Shown here one piece after another: positions 34,594 to 43,646 of a stretch of DNA of 64,000 nt (position 1 is the first letter of the stretch; the number at the start of each line of letters is the position of its first letter). Made by a program: the position numbers and the translations under genes. This DNA is from JACOMS01 sp964352785 (GTDB lineage: Bacteria > Pseudomonadota > Alphaproteobacteria > Caulobacterales > Maricaulaceae). The notes below the pieces were generated by a model that was given only the letters and a program-made list of their open reading frames with translations, made no database searches and was not told the origin of the DNA. The stretch is from NCBI GenBank assembly GCA_964352785.1, contig CAYGTI010000008.1:62001-126000 (forward strand). Direction: 5' to 3'.

Positions 34594-35718
34594 ATGGACG
34601 GTGCGCAAATTATCATTGGTTGGCGATCAGCTCTTATTTTCGCGATTTGCTTACCCATTCTCATCTCTGCCCTTATTTTGATGTTTCGAGTGTGCGAGCG
34701 GCGGGCGAATGTTTATCTTGCGCTTGCCTTAATTTGCAGTGTGTGGAGCATGGGGCCGCAAATCATAGGGTTTGCCAATGGGTATGTCGTTTGGCCAGGC
34801 CTTACGTTTTTCCCGTTTAACACAGAACTCCTCATTCCGCCGTTCATCTATTTTCATGCTTATGCTTTGATGTCAAAGCAGCCTCTTGCTTGGCGTAAAT
34901 ATCTCTTAATCCCCGGTGTTTTGGCTGTGATGTATTATTTCGGCGCGTTTTTTCTGCTTGGGGATTACCAGAATAAATGGGCCTTTAGCAGAAGCTTTCA
35001 TAGCCCTTATGTATCCCCGGTTTTACTTATCTTGACGTTGGTATTGGCCGTAATTTGTGCGGGCTTAACACTTCGGTTTATTCAAAAATATCGCATTTTT
35101 TTACAACATACAGAATCAACCGCTCAAGACTTTGATCCCGCATGGTTAATTTGGATGTTCGGATTACTCGGGACTGCCAGTTTTGTTTGGCTGAGTCTTG
35201 GATTATTGTCCCTGATCAATCCTGACATTAGCTATGTGAGGGCTTACCCCTTTCAGCTGGTAGTTATGATGATTTTTGCCGTCTTGGGATTTGCAACGAT
35301 TAGCCGAACCAATGACGCTTTTCCAAAAATAGAGGCATCGAAAGGTAGTGCGAGCGAGCCTAATCCCACAAAGGATTGGGCTTCGGAAGCAAAGACGCTA
35401 AGAGACGCAGTTATTTCAAACGAATGGTATCTCGAGGCTCGGCTTTCAGTACGCGACGTGGCTGGCCGCATGGGAACCAATGAGACTTATGTCTCGCGAA
35501 CGCTCAATCAAGGTCTCGGTCAGAGTTTCAACCGTTTTATCAATGACATGCGTGTGCAGTTTGCCAAAGATTTGATTAAATCAAAAGACACTAACCTTCT
35601 AAACATTGCGATGGACTCTGGATTTAATTCCAAGGCGACATTTAACCGTGTCTTTCGGGATATTGCTGGCGAAACGCCGTCAAGTTTCAAATCACGCTTA
35701 TCTAAAAACGTCTCATAA
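34594..35718 (+). CDS. Membrane-anchored AraC-family regulator
   Basis: A 374-residue protein. The N-terminal 240 residues contain about seven hydrophobic helices (LIFAICLPILISALILMF, NVYLALALICSVWSM, WRKYLLIPGVLAVMYYF, LVVMMIFAVLGFATI). The C-terminal 100 residues form an AraC double HTH: LSVRDVAGRMGTNETYVSR, then INDMRVQFAKDL and LNIAMDSGFNSKATFNRVFR. Such membrane AraC proteins sense external cues. The next gene on the same strand, an S41 hydrolase 111 bp on, is the likely target by position. Confidence 0.9.
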   Translation: MDGAQIIIGWRSALIFAICLPILISALILMFRVCERRANVYLALALICSVWSMGPQIIGFANGYVVWPGLTFFPFNTELLIPPFIYFHAYALMSKQPLAWRKYLLIPGVLAVMYYFGAFFLLGDYQNKWAFSRSFHSPYVSPVLLILTLVLAVICAGLTLRFIQKYRIFLQHTESTAQDFDPAWLIWMFGLLGTASFVWLSLGLLSLINPDISYVRAYPFQLVVMMIFAVLGFATISRTNDAFPKIEASKGSASEPNPTKDWASEAKTLRDAVISNEWYLEARLSVRDVAGRMGTNETYVSRTLNQGLGQSFNRFINDMRVQFAKDLIKSKDTNLLNIAMDSGFNSKATFNRVFRDIAGETPSSFKSRLSKNVS

Positions 35719-35829
35719 TCCGTATAATATCCCATAGTCAGTAAAACAGGTCTCAATTTCCGTATTGAGGCGAGAAGGCTCAATGACCCGTACACAAAGG
35801 TTCCATCGAAACAATTGATGGAGAAAACT

Positions 35830-37308
35830 ATGTACTGCTTTAAACCTTTATTTCTAAGTGCTGCCCTTACGTTTACAGTTGGGCTATCTGCATCTGCCCA
35901 AACACCACAAGATACACTGTTGTCCCCTACCCAAATTCGCGCTGACATCACACTTGCGAAAGAGGCGTATAGCCGCGTTCACCCCGGGTACACACGTTAT
36001 ACAAGCGAGGCGGTTTTGAACGCATCCTGGGAGGCTGTTAATAGCAAAGCCGCTTCGCGTGAGGGTCTGACATTGGGTGAATTCTATACTGAACTTCAAA
36101 ATGTCCTTGCGGGTATTCGGTGCGATCATACCAAAGCTGAACTTCCCAAGGCTATCGGTCAAGATAGAAATATTACGCCTGTTTATCTACCCGTGATTTG
36201 GCGGGTTATCGAGGGCCGCGGCTTTATTGAAAACCCCGGCACAACGGGGCTTAGCCGAGGTGATGAAATTATCTCAATTGATGGGCGGGCCCTACGGGAT
36301 CTAATGAACGACGTTCGTCCGCTAATACCGTTTGACGGTAACACGGGTTTTGTTCGCGATATACATATGGGGGCATCACTTGAATTTATGGGCGGAGCTG
36401 TTGATCATTTCGGCGCGCTTTTATGGGATATAAGTCCGATGGCGGCTTTGACCGTAAAAACAAAAAACGGTGATCTAAAAACTAGTGATGTAAACCGTAT
36501 CCTTCACAAGGATTGGAAAGCTCTCCTGCAGGACGGAAAGACCAGTACTGATTTTCCGGACGCTATTACCTTTGATAGGATTGGAGATAAGGCCGCTTAT
36601 CTTAGGATTGATAGTTTTGTGAATTATCGCCAGCCCGTGAAGCCTGATAGTCTTTATGACCCTATTTTTAGCGCGATTAAATCTGAGGGTCGTGACCAAC
36701 TCATCTTGGACTTGCGTGAAAATGGGGGAGGCTCCACCGATGCCAAGACCCGACTTTTCGCACATTTGATTAAGAAGAAAAACCGCTTGGTCAAAGACAC
36801 GCAGGTTAAAACTCTCGATCATTCTGGCCTTGAGCCTTATATTTCGACGTGGGAGACACGGCTAATAAATCCAAACAAACTTGGCTTTAAGAAAAATGCC
36901 AATGGCGCATACTCGCTTCGCAAAATATTTGCCGATGATACAAAAATGATCCGTCCAGATAAGACCGCCTTTGCAGGGCAACTCTATGTTCTAACCAGCT
37001 CATCTAATGGGTCTGCAACAACGGCGCTCCTCGCAAAGCTAAAAGATATGGATAATGTGACGCTTATCGGCGAGGAAACAGGCGGAAGTGCTGAGGGTAC
37101 TACGGCGGGCGTGTTGTTTTATCTTAAATTACCAGAAAGTGGTATTCGAACACGTATTCCTGTCATGCAGGACTTTAATGATGTGACAAGCTTCGTGCCG
37201 GGGAAGGGCATAACACCAGATATTCTCGCGCCAATGACAGCAAATGCTTTTTTAGACGGCAAAGACCCTGCTTATGAAAGAGCGCTCAAAATGATTACTA
37301 AAGAATAG
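35830..37308 (+). CDS. Exported S41-family (C-terminal processing) peptidase-like protein
   Basis: A 492-residue secreted protein. A signal peptide (FLSAALTFTVGLSASAQ) is followed by a helical region, a PDZ-like segment (LSRGDEIISIDGRALRDL) and the S41 core. The core has LILDLRENGGGSTDA and GQLYVLTSSSNGSATTALL with a candidate nucleophile Ser, and then IGEETGGSAEG. The Lys that CtpA/Prc enzymes carry in their GKG motif is absent at this place, as in a subgroup with GEETGG, so the catalytic set may differ. Start choice: ATG 35830 has GGAG six bases upstream. The AraC regulator before it may control it. Confidence 0.85.
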   Translation: MYCFKPLFLSAALTFTVGLSASAQTPQDTLLSPTQIRADITLAKEAYSRVHPGYTRYTSEAVLNASWEAVNSKAASREGLTLGEFYTELQNVLAGIRCDHTKAELPKAIGQDRNITPVYLPVIWRVIEGRGFIENPGTTGLSRGDEIISIDGRALRDLMNDVRPLIPFDGNTGFVRDIHMGASLEFMGGAVDHFGALLWDISPMAALTVKTKNGDLKTSDVNRILHKDWKALLQDGKTSTDFPDAITFDRIGDKAAYLRIDSFVNYRQPVKPDSLYDPIFSAIKSEGRDQLILDLRENGGGSTDAKTRLFAHLIKKKNRLVKDTQVKTLDHSGLEPYISTWETRLINPNKLGFKKNANGAYSLRKIFADDTKMIRPDKTAFAGQLYVLTSSSNGSATTALLAKLKDMDNVTLIGEETGGSAEGTTAGVLFYLKLPESGIRTRIPVMQDFNDVTSFVPGKGITPDILAPMTANAFLDGKDPAYERALKMITKE

Positions 37309-37359
37309 CAAAGGACTCTACCGATTGTGTATTAGAGCTAAACGCTTTGCTGCTTAAAC

Positions 37360-38094
37360 CTACGCCGTATAGCCAAAAACACGGCGTAGGATTTCGCTGG
37401 TGCGGGCGGCGGGATTTTCGCGGATCATGCGTTCTTCTTCTCCGATATAATGAAAGACACCGGACAGGGCATAATCAACGCCGTGTGTTATGAGGTTTTG
37501 TTTGGCATCGGCGCCAAGTTGCGGCGCAAACGGAATAGATTGCACTTGGCCCGAGAGCTGATCAAACAACCGCAGCGCGCCCGTATTCGCTAGCGCATTT
37601 TCCATCACCGGAGAAAACAGCGCCACAAGCCGGGGCGTTGTTTTGGTTTGCAGGTACTCGGTCGCGGCGTTGTCAGCGCCTTTGACAATGCCTATCGCGT
37701 CTTGAATGGATAGGCCTGATATGGCGTCCAAAAAAATGTTTTTGGCGACGGGCGCGGCGGTCTCTGCTCCCCTGTTGAGCTGAACTTCCAGATCATTGAG
37801 CAGTCCGGCAGCCCCCACGGCGCTCAAGACAGACTTTATGTCTTGGAGGTAATTTGGCAGTGGAATGCGGATGAGCGCATCGTTGAGGAACCCGCCATTA
37901 GCCCCGACGATACCAATCGCGTGCCCGACGCCTTTGTCGAGCGCCGCGCGTATCCCTTGTGCCGCATCCGCTTCGCTTAGAATGCCGGAACCTAAGATCG
38001 CTCCGAGGGCTTCCGCGTCGAGAGTTTCGCAAGCGGCCAGGCCAGCGGCGCTGGCGGCCAATAAAAAGAGGCGGCGGTCAAATTTATGGCTCAT
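37360..38094 (-). CDS. DUF4197 lipoprotein-like protein
   Basis: A 244-residue exported protein. After MSHKFDRRLFLLAASAAGLAAC the Cys fits a lipobox, while RR-x-FLL also looks like a twin-arginine start. The body matches DUF4197: ALDKGVGHAIGIVGANGGFL, IRIPLPNYLQDIKSVL, KNIFLDAISGLSIQDAIGI and VDYALSGVFHYIGEEERMIR. The function is unknown for the family. Start choice: Met at 38094, eight codons inside the longest frame. It is divergent from ppk2. Confidence 0.88.
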   Translation of the reverse strand: MSHKFDRRLFLLAASAAGLAACETLDAEALGAILGSGILSEADAAQGIRAALDKGVGHAIGIVGANGGFLNDALIRIPLPNYLQDIKSVLSAVGAAGLLNDLEVQLNRGAETAAPVAKNIFLDAISGLSIQDAIGIVKGADNAATEYLQTKTTPRLVALFSPVMENALANTGALRLFDQLSGQVQSIPFAPQLGADAKQNLITHGVDYALSGVFHYIGEEERMIRENPAARTSEILRRVFGYTA

Positions 38095-38151
38095 GGGAGA
38101 CTCCTGAAATTTATGCAAGATTAGGCAGGATTGATCGCGGATTCAATGGAT

Positions 38152-38166
38152 TTAAACAGAGATTAA
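38152..38166. promoter_or_regulatory. Candidate CtrA box upstream of ppk2
   Basis: TTAA-ACAGAGA-TTAA, an exact TTAA-N7-TTAA match 107 bp before the ppk2 start, in the gap shared with the divergent DUF4197 gene. The chance rate of this pattern is about one per window. Confidence 0.3.
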
Positions 38167-38273
38167 GTGTTCTTGACGCGCTAGGCTGCGACAGCTTGGA
38201 GTTGGACAGAGAGGCTATATTCCCGCTATTATATATTCTATGCAGAGGTCGTCGTCTAATGGAGGGGAATTTA

Positions 38274-39209
38274 ATGACAGATCAAAAACCGGAATCAGGC
38301 AGAGACGCAGAAAAATTACAGCGCGAACAGCTTGAGACTGAAGATGAGGTGTTCCGCCTTCCGGAGTTTAGCTACGATCAAGACGCGATCCGCCACGCGT
38401 TTGAGAGTGGTGAATATCCTTACAATAAAAAGCTCGACCGCAAGTCCTATGAGAGAACCAAGCTTGAGCTACAAACCGAGCTTTTGAAGGTTCAACTTTG
38501 GACAAAGCAAACCGGTCAAAAAATCGTCATTATTTTTGAGGGACGCGACGCGGCAGGAAAAGGCGGCGCGATCAAACGGTTTACTGAGCATTTAAACCCC
38601 CGCGCGGCGCGCGTCGTGGCACTTGAGAAACCGACCCACAAAGAACAAGGGCAATGGTATTTTCAGCGTTATATCCAGCATTTGCCCACGGCGGGCGAAA
38701 TCGTCTTTTTTGACCGATCTTGGTACAACCGCGCCGGCGTGGAGCGCGCTATGGGGTTTTGTACGCCGTTTGAATATCTTGAATTTATGCGCCAAGCGCC
38801 CGAGATCGAACGTATGCTCGCGCGCTCCGGTGTTATTTTGTTTAAATACTGGTTCTCTGTCACGCGCGACGAGCAGCGTCGCCGGTTTAAATCCCGCGAG
38901 CATGATCCGCTCAAACAATGGAAGCTCTCCCCCGTTGATCTGGCCAGCCTTGATAAATGGGATGATTATACCGAGGCCAAAGAGGCTATGTTTTATTACA
39001 CTGACACTGCGGACGCCCCGTGGAGCATCATCAAATCCGATGATAAAAAACGGGCGCGCCTGAACTGTATGATGCATTTTCTCAATAGCCTAGATTACCC
39101 CGGCAAAGACCCCAGCGTGGTGCACGATCCTGATCCGCTGATCGTCGGTAATTCGTCCCATCTGCTGCGTAGCAAAGAGGGGCTTCATACCAAAGGGTTT
39201 GGACTCTAA
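38274..39209 (+). CDS. ppk2: Polyphosphate kinase 2
   Basis: A 311-residue PPK2 that transfers phosphate between polyphosphate and nucleotides, usually making NTP from NDP. Walker A is GRDAAGKG at 90-97, in FEGRDAAGKGGAIKRFTEHL. Walker B and lid follow in IVFFDRSWYNRAGVE. Other conserved parts are GQWYFQRYIQHLP, FKSREHDPLKQWKLSPVD and PWSIIKSDDKKRARLN. Start choice: ATG 38274 has GGAGGGG just upstream (38261-38267); the long open frame before it is not conserved. Cytosolic. Single PPK2 domain, class I-like. Confidence 0.95.
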   Translation: MTDQKPESGRDAEKLQREQLETEDEVFRLPEFSYDQDAIRHAFESGEYPYNKKLDRKSYERTKLELQTELLKVQLWTKQTGQKIVIIFEGRDAAGKGGAIKRFTEHLNPRAARVVALEKPTHKEQGQWYFQRYIQHLPTAGEIVFFDRSWYNRAGVERAMGFCTPFEYLEFMRQAPEIERMLARSGVILFKYWFSVTRDEQRRRFKSREHDPLKQWKLSPVDLASLDKWDDYTEAKEAMFYYTDTADAPWSIIKSDDKKRARLNCMMHFLNSLDYPGKDPSVVHDPDPLIVGNSSHLLRSKEGLHTKGFGL

Positions 39210-39334
39210 GTCCGAGTCTTAATCATTGGCGCCGCTGGGCGCGCGTATTTTCTGATACGTTGATGGACGGTTTTCACCTGTGTGGCATCTTGGCGTGTCT
39301 TCTTTCCATATATCTCTATTCTTTTCTTGATTTT

Positions 39335-39353
39335 GCAAATCACTCTCATTATC
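39335..39353. promoter_or_regulatory. Candidate Fur box before the siderophore receptor gene
   Basis: The 19-base site beginning GCAAATCACTCT and ending CATTATC matches 13 of 19 positions of the Fur consensus, including the whole right half. It ends 33 bp before the start codon of the TonB-dependent receptor, so iron repression is likely. Confidence 0.5.
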
Positions 39354-39386
39354 GAGTGAGTTCGAGTTAGTACAGAAAGAGACGGC

Positions 39387-41465
39387 ATGTTTAAAAAAGC
39401 TTTGGTGGCGACGACGATCCTCATCGGCAGTTCCGTAGCGCTCACCGCTTTGGCGGATGAGGATGAAATTATTGTAAAAGGCCGTTATTTGTCCATTGAC
39501 GAGCTAAACGCCGTCAAGACACCGACGCCGATTATCAATGTCCCGCAAAGCCTGACGATCATTGAGGAGCTTCAAATCCGCAATCAAGCGTTTACGTCCA
39601 TCGGCGACATAACGCGTTTTATCCCGGGCCTAAGCAACAGTCAGGGCGAGGGGCACCGCGACGCGATTATTATTCGCGGCAATCAAACTACGGCAGATTT
39701 TTTCCAAGACGGCGTGCGTGATGACGTGCAATATTTCCGCCCGCTTTATAATGCCCAGCAAGTCGAAATTCTACGCGGTTCAAACGCGCTTTTATTTGGG
39801 CGCGGCGGCGTTGGCGGTATTATCAACCGGGTCACGAAAAAAGCTGAAATCGGCGATCAGTTCACCGGCCTGACGGGCAGCGTGGATACGTTTGGCGCTT
39901 ACCTCGCGGCTGTGGATACAAATTATACATTGACGGAGACTGCGGGTCTGCGGGTTAACGCGTTCGCCGAAGGTTTAAATAACCATCGTGATTTCTATGA
40001 CGGTACCCGGTTTGGGATTAATCCAACTTTGGGTTTTGAGTTGAGCCCGCAAACCCGGCTTGATCTGTCTTATGAATATTTAGATGATGACCGGGTTGTT
40101 GACCGGGGTGTGCCCTCACAAGACGTAGCAAACGGCCCTGATGTACCGCTCGAAGGGTTTGATAATACCTTCTTTGGCTCCCCGGATGAGAACTTTACAA
40201 CCTTGCAGGCTCACATTTTGCGGGCCCGCATCAATCATGACTTTAGCGCGTCCCTGAAAGGTAATGTGGCGCTGCAATATGCCGATTATGATAAGCTCTA
40301 CCAAAACCTCTTTGCTAGCGAAGAGGTAAGCGTTGCGAGCGGCACGTTCACCCGGGTTCAACTGGATGGTTACCGCGACCCAACGGCACGTCAGAACGTT
40401 TTGGTGCAAGGCAATCTGGTTGGAGAATTTGATACGGGCAGCATCGGCCACACCATATTATTTGGGGCCGAGTACGCCAGTCAAGACACGGCGAACTCAC
40501 GGCTTAATAATGTGTTCGCCGCCAATAACGGCCCTCAACTGTTTATTCCATTCTCTGACCCGCTGGTCATTCCGGCCTTTGGCTTTACCAGCCCCGCCCG
40601 CAATAGAGAGTCGGATGTCAGCGTTTTATCTGTCTATGTACAAGACCAGATTGACCTTACTGACGCGTTTAAAGTTGTCTTGGGCGCGCGGTTTGATAGC
40701 TTTGACATTGATGTAAATGATATACAGCGTAATGAGGTCTTTTCCCGAAAAGATGAAGAGTTCACTCCGCGTTTGGGCTTGATTTATAAGCCTGCGGAGA
40801 ATGTCTCGTTTTACGGCAGTTTCAGCCAGACATTTCTGCCGCGTTCCGGTGATCAATTCCTAACGCTTGATCTTGATACAGAGTCGACACGCCCGCAATT
40901 TACGGAAAACCTCGAACTTGGAGCCAAATGGGATATTCGGTCGGATCTGAGCCTCACGGCAGCCGTGTTTGAACTTGACCGCGAAAACTTTACCTCTGTT
41001 GACCCTGCAGATACCTCACAAACGATTATAATTGCAGGATCTAAAACTACCGGATTTGAAGTCCAATTAATGGGTAATGTGACGAAACAGTGGTCCATTA
41101 ACACGGGCTATAGCTATATGGACGGGCAGGTTCAGGGCGGTAGCACGGACGGCAACCGGCCTCGCCAGACACCCGAGCACATGGCCTCGATGTGGAATAA
41201 TTACCAAGTGAATGACCAGCTTGGCCTTGGTCTTGGCGCGACTTATCAAGGCAGCTATTTCGTGCGCGAAGATAATTTCGTCGAAGTTCCTAGCTATGTC
41301 CGGTTTGATGCGGCCGCGTTTTATGATGTGTCCGAGACGCTGCGTTTGCAGGTGAATGTAGAGAATTTGCTGAATACGGACTATTATCCCGATGCCCACA
41401 GCAATGATAATATTTCCACAGGCAAACCGCTAAATGCGCGCTTTACCCTGAGCAGCCGTTTTTAA
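39387..41465 (+). CDS. TonB-dependent siderophore receptor (catecholate, Fiu-like)
   Basis: A 692-residue outer-membrane receptor. A signal peptide ends near TALA; the TonB box DEIIVKG follows at once. The plug domain shows NVPQSLTIIEELQIR, ITRFIPGLSNSQGEGHRDA, IIIRGNQTTADFFQDGVRDD and VEILRGSNALLFGRGGVGG. The 22-stranded barrel ends in LNARFTLSSRF with the terminal Phe needed for barrel assembly. It resembles the Fiu/FoxA/CirA-like group that takes ferric catecholates or their breakdown products. It stands alone with a Fur-like site upstream. Confidence 0.93.
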   Translation: MFKKALVATTILIGSSVALTALADEDEIIVKGRYLSIDELNAVKTPTPIINVPQSLTIIEELQIRNQAFTSIGDITRFIPGLSNSQGEGHRDAIIIRGNQTTADFFQDGVRDDVQYFRPLYNAQQVEILRGSNALLFGRGGVGGIINRVTKKAEIGDQFTGLTGSVDTFGAYLAAVDTNYTLTETAGLRVNAFAEGLNNHRDFYDGTRFGINPTLGFELSPQTRLDLSYEYLDDDRVVDRGVPSQDVANGPDVPLEGFDNTFFGSPDENFTTLQAHILRARINHDFSASLKGNVALQYADYDKLYQNLFASEEVSVASGTFTRVQLDGYRDPTARQNVLVQGNLVGEFDTGSIGHTILFGAEYASQDTANSRLNNVFAANNGPQLFIPFSDPLVIPAFGFTSPARNRESDVSVLSVYVQDQIDLTDAFKVVLGARFDSFDIDVNDIQRNEVFSRKDEEFTPRLGLIYKPAENVSFYGSFSQTFLPRSGDQFLTLDLDTESTRPQFTENLELGAKWDIRSDLSLTAAVFELDRENFTSVDPADTSQTIIIAGSKTTGFEVQLMGNVTKQWSINTGYSYMDGQVQGGSTDGNRPRQTPEHMASMWNNYQVNDQLGLGLGATYQGSYFVREDNFVEVPSYVRFDAAAFYDVSETLRLQVNVENLLNTDYYPDAHSNDNISTGKPLNARFTLSSRF

Positions 41466-41563
41466 GCTAGGTTAGCATGACTGATACATTTGCATTGTTC
41501 CTGCGACGCGCTCTTTTATAATCCGCTTGGGCTTTAGCTATTGCCTCTCAGAGAGCCTGGAAA

Positions 41564-41606
41564 TCTCAACATTGCCGTGAAGATAGTAAAGGCGGTTATG
41601 TTGAGA
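41564..41606. repeat. Stable hairpin in the gap between receptor and ABC1 kinase genes
   Basis: TCTCAACAT (41564-41572) and ATGTTGAGA (41598-41606) pair perfectly, and after one mismatch GCCGT pairs with the facing GGCGGT segment. No T-run follows, so it is not a clear terminator. The rest of the 261-bp gap shows no open frame or RNA I recognise. Confidence 0.4.
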
Positions 41607-41726
41607 GCCCTGCCCCCTGCCGTACTAAAGAAATAAGTGCGGCACAACGATATGCAAACGTCTCTCTGAACTGTGGCAACTATGCAGCGTGACGGATCGC
41701 GGCAGGCCGTGTAAGGCTTGAGTCAT

Positions 41727-43055
41727 ATGAGCGATAATCTCAATAACAAAGACGGAAAAGCCGTGCCGTCGCGGCGATTGTCGCGCCTCGCGGGGCTCGG
41801 CGGTATGGCGGTAAATATTGCCGGCGGCCTTGTTGTAAATGGCGCGCGGCAATTGGCATCAGGACAGCGCCCCCGCGCAGCAGACTTGTTAATGACGCCG
41901 GCAAATGCGGTCAAGCTCACGCGGCAACTTTCCAATATGCGGGGCGCAGCGATGAAAATCGGCCAGATGATCTCTATGGATAGTGGCGATTTTTTGCCTA
42001 AGGAATTTGCAGATATTCTGGCCCGTTTGCGTGCTGATGCCCAGCACATGCCGCGCGCGCAGTTAATTCAAGTCCTACAGCAAGAATGGGGAGAGGGGTG
42101 GGAGAGCACATTTGCGGATTTTGATTATCATCCCATCGCTGCCGCTTCCATTGGGCAAGTACAACGCGCCGTACTACCGAGCGGAGAGGAACTCGCGATC
42201 AAAGTACAATATTCCGGCGTGAAAGACAGTATCGACAGCGACGTCAAAAATGTGGCGTCTTTGCTGCGTATGTCAGGTGTACTGCCTGCAAATATGGACG
42301 TGAAACCGATCATCGAAGCCGGGCGGCTACAACTCCACCAAGAAGCGAATTACAATAGAGAAGCGGCCTATCTCTGCCGTTTTCGCGAAATGTTAGCAGG
42401 GGATGAAAACTTTGAACTCCCACAAGTCTATCCTGATCTTTCAACCGATAAAGTTTTGACTATGTCATATATTGAAAGCCAGCCAATTGAAGCCATGACC
42501 GATGCACCGCAACGCACGCGCGACCGAATTGTTTATTTGCTCATGGATTTAACCCTGCGTGAATTGTTTGAGTTTAAGCTGATGCAGACAGACCCGAATT
42601 TTGCCAATTACCGTTATAATACGCAAACAGACCGGCTCGTCCTGCTCGATTTTGGCGCAAGCCGCGATATTCCTGACGCTCTGGCCGCAGTCTATCAAAA
42701 CCTTTTAAGGGCGGCGACTTCGGGTAGCAGTGAGCAGACATTCCAAGCGGCTATTGCGATGGGGTTTATGCCTGCAAATATGCCGGTTAAATACGCAGAG
42801 TCTATTTTGGAGATGATGGATGACGTGATCGAACCCCTCAGCCGGGATGAGCCATTTGATTTTGGCACCAACCCCCTTGCGGCGAACCTGCGGGATAAAG
42901 GCATGGCGCTCGCGCTAGAGCGGGAGCTATGGCATGTTCCGCCGGCAGAGATGGTCTTTATTCAGCGCAAGCTGGGCGGCGTTTTCATGCTGGCCAGCCG
43001 CTTGCGGGCCAGAGTCAATATTCATGAATTGATACGATATCATACTGGGGCTTGA
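41727..43055 (+). CDS. ABC1/UbiB-family atypical kinase
   Basis: A 442-residue ABC1 (AarF/UbiB/Coq8-like) protein. Conserved marks: AVKLTRQLSNMRGAAMKIGQ containing the KxGQ region, PIAAASIGQVQRAVLPSGEE with the Ala-rich loop, ELAIKVQYSG with the ATP-binding Lys, and LVLLDFGASRDI replacing DFG. The C-terminal part is helical. Family members support ubiquinone synthesis by an ATPase-like activity; no ubi genes are adjacent. Start choice: ATG 41727, with a possible GTAAGG site upstream; the TTG three codons before is less likely. Confidence 0.9.
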   Translation: MSDNLNNKDGKAVPSRRLSRLAGLGGMAVNIAGGLVVNGARQLASGQRPRAADLLMTPANAVKLTRQLSNMRGAAMKIGQMISMDSGDFLPKEFADILARLRADAQHMPRAQLIQVLQQEWGEGWESTFADFDYHPIAAASIGQVQRAVLPSGEELAIKVQYSGVKDSIDSDVKNVASLLRMSGVLPANMDVKPIIEAGRLQLHQEANYNREAAYLCRFREMLAGDENFELPQVYPDLSTDKVLTMSYIESQPIEAMTDAPQRTRDRIVYLLMDLTLRELFEFKLMQTDPNFANYRYNTQTDRLVLLDFGASRDIPDALAAVYQNLLRAATSGSSEQTFQAAIAMGFMPANMPVKYAESILEMMDDVIEPLSRDEPFDFGTNPLAANLRDKGMALALERELWHVPPAEMVFIQRKLGGVFMLASRLRARVNIHELIRYHTGA

Positions 43056-43131
43056 TGCGGCCCACATAAAGCGCCGCAGTTTCAGGAATATTTAAAGCTT
43101 CACGGATATACAAAGTGACAGGGAGCAAGAT

Positions 43132-43356
43132 ATGACCCAACTTGAAAAATCACTCGAAAAAGTAGATGCCGCCGGTTTTTGGATCGGGCGTATTTTATTG
43201 TGGGCGTCAGCAGCGCTTGTGGGATATTTAGCCTTCAAAATTTTGGGCACCTTAGATTATAGCCTAATGATCCGGTTGGGCGGCGCGGTTGTGATTGCTC
43301 TTATTTCATTGCCTTTACTGTGGATATTTTGGCGAATTATGGCGTTTTTTAATTGA
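43132..43356 (+). CDS. Small membrane protein, 74 residues
   Basis: Two hydrophobic helices (IGRILLWASAALVGYLAFKI and GAVVIALISLPLLWIFWRIM) follow a charged N-terminus (MTQLEKSLEKVDAAGFW). AGGGAG lies seven bases before the ATG. It is 76 bp after the ABC1 kinase gene on the same strand and may be cotranscribed. I do not recognise it. Confidence 0.65.
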   Translation: MTQLEKSLEKVDAAGFWIGRILLWASAALVGYLAFKILGTLDYSLMIRLGGAVVIALISLPLLWIFWRIMAFFN

Positions 43357-43592
43357 CCTCATTCACCTTATCCGGCTCGCGCAGTCTGTGATTTTGGGCT
43401 TGCCCGTAATGACAGTGATGACCTGCATTGCGTCATTTGGTTTGCATCCTCGTTTTTAGCGCAGTTTTATTTTTCTTATTCAGTTACTTAGGCTGCACTA
43501 TCAGAGACGTTTCCTCGGTTTGGAGTTTTGCCATAGTCTGTGAGAATGAAAAATGATTGGCCATATTCACTGCGTACGACAAAGCTGCCGTT

Positions 43593-43611
43593 CCGGGGAT
43601 TGAAACCCCGG
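43593..43611. repeat. GC-rich hairpin upstream of an unrecognised gene
   Basis: CCGGGG (43593-43598) pairs with CCCCGG (43606-43611) around a seven-base loop ATTGAAA. It is 36 bp before the ATG of the hypothetical gene and could lie in its leader. No T-run follows. The rest of the 290-bp gap (43357-43646) shows no further feature. Confidence 0.35.
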
Positions 43612-43646
43612 CGCGGGCTTACATCCAAAATTAACTCGGCCAAGAC

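Noticed and set aside
43593..43611. GGGATTGAAACCCC resembling the end of some CRISPR repeats
   Set aside because: Only one copy is present, with no spaced repeats and no cas genes. It is a simple hairpin.
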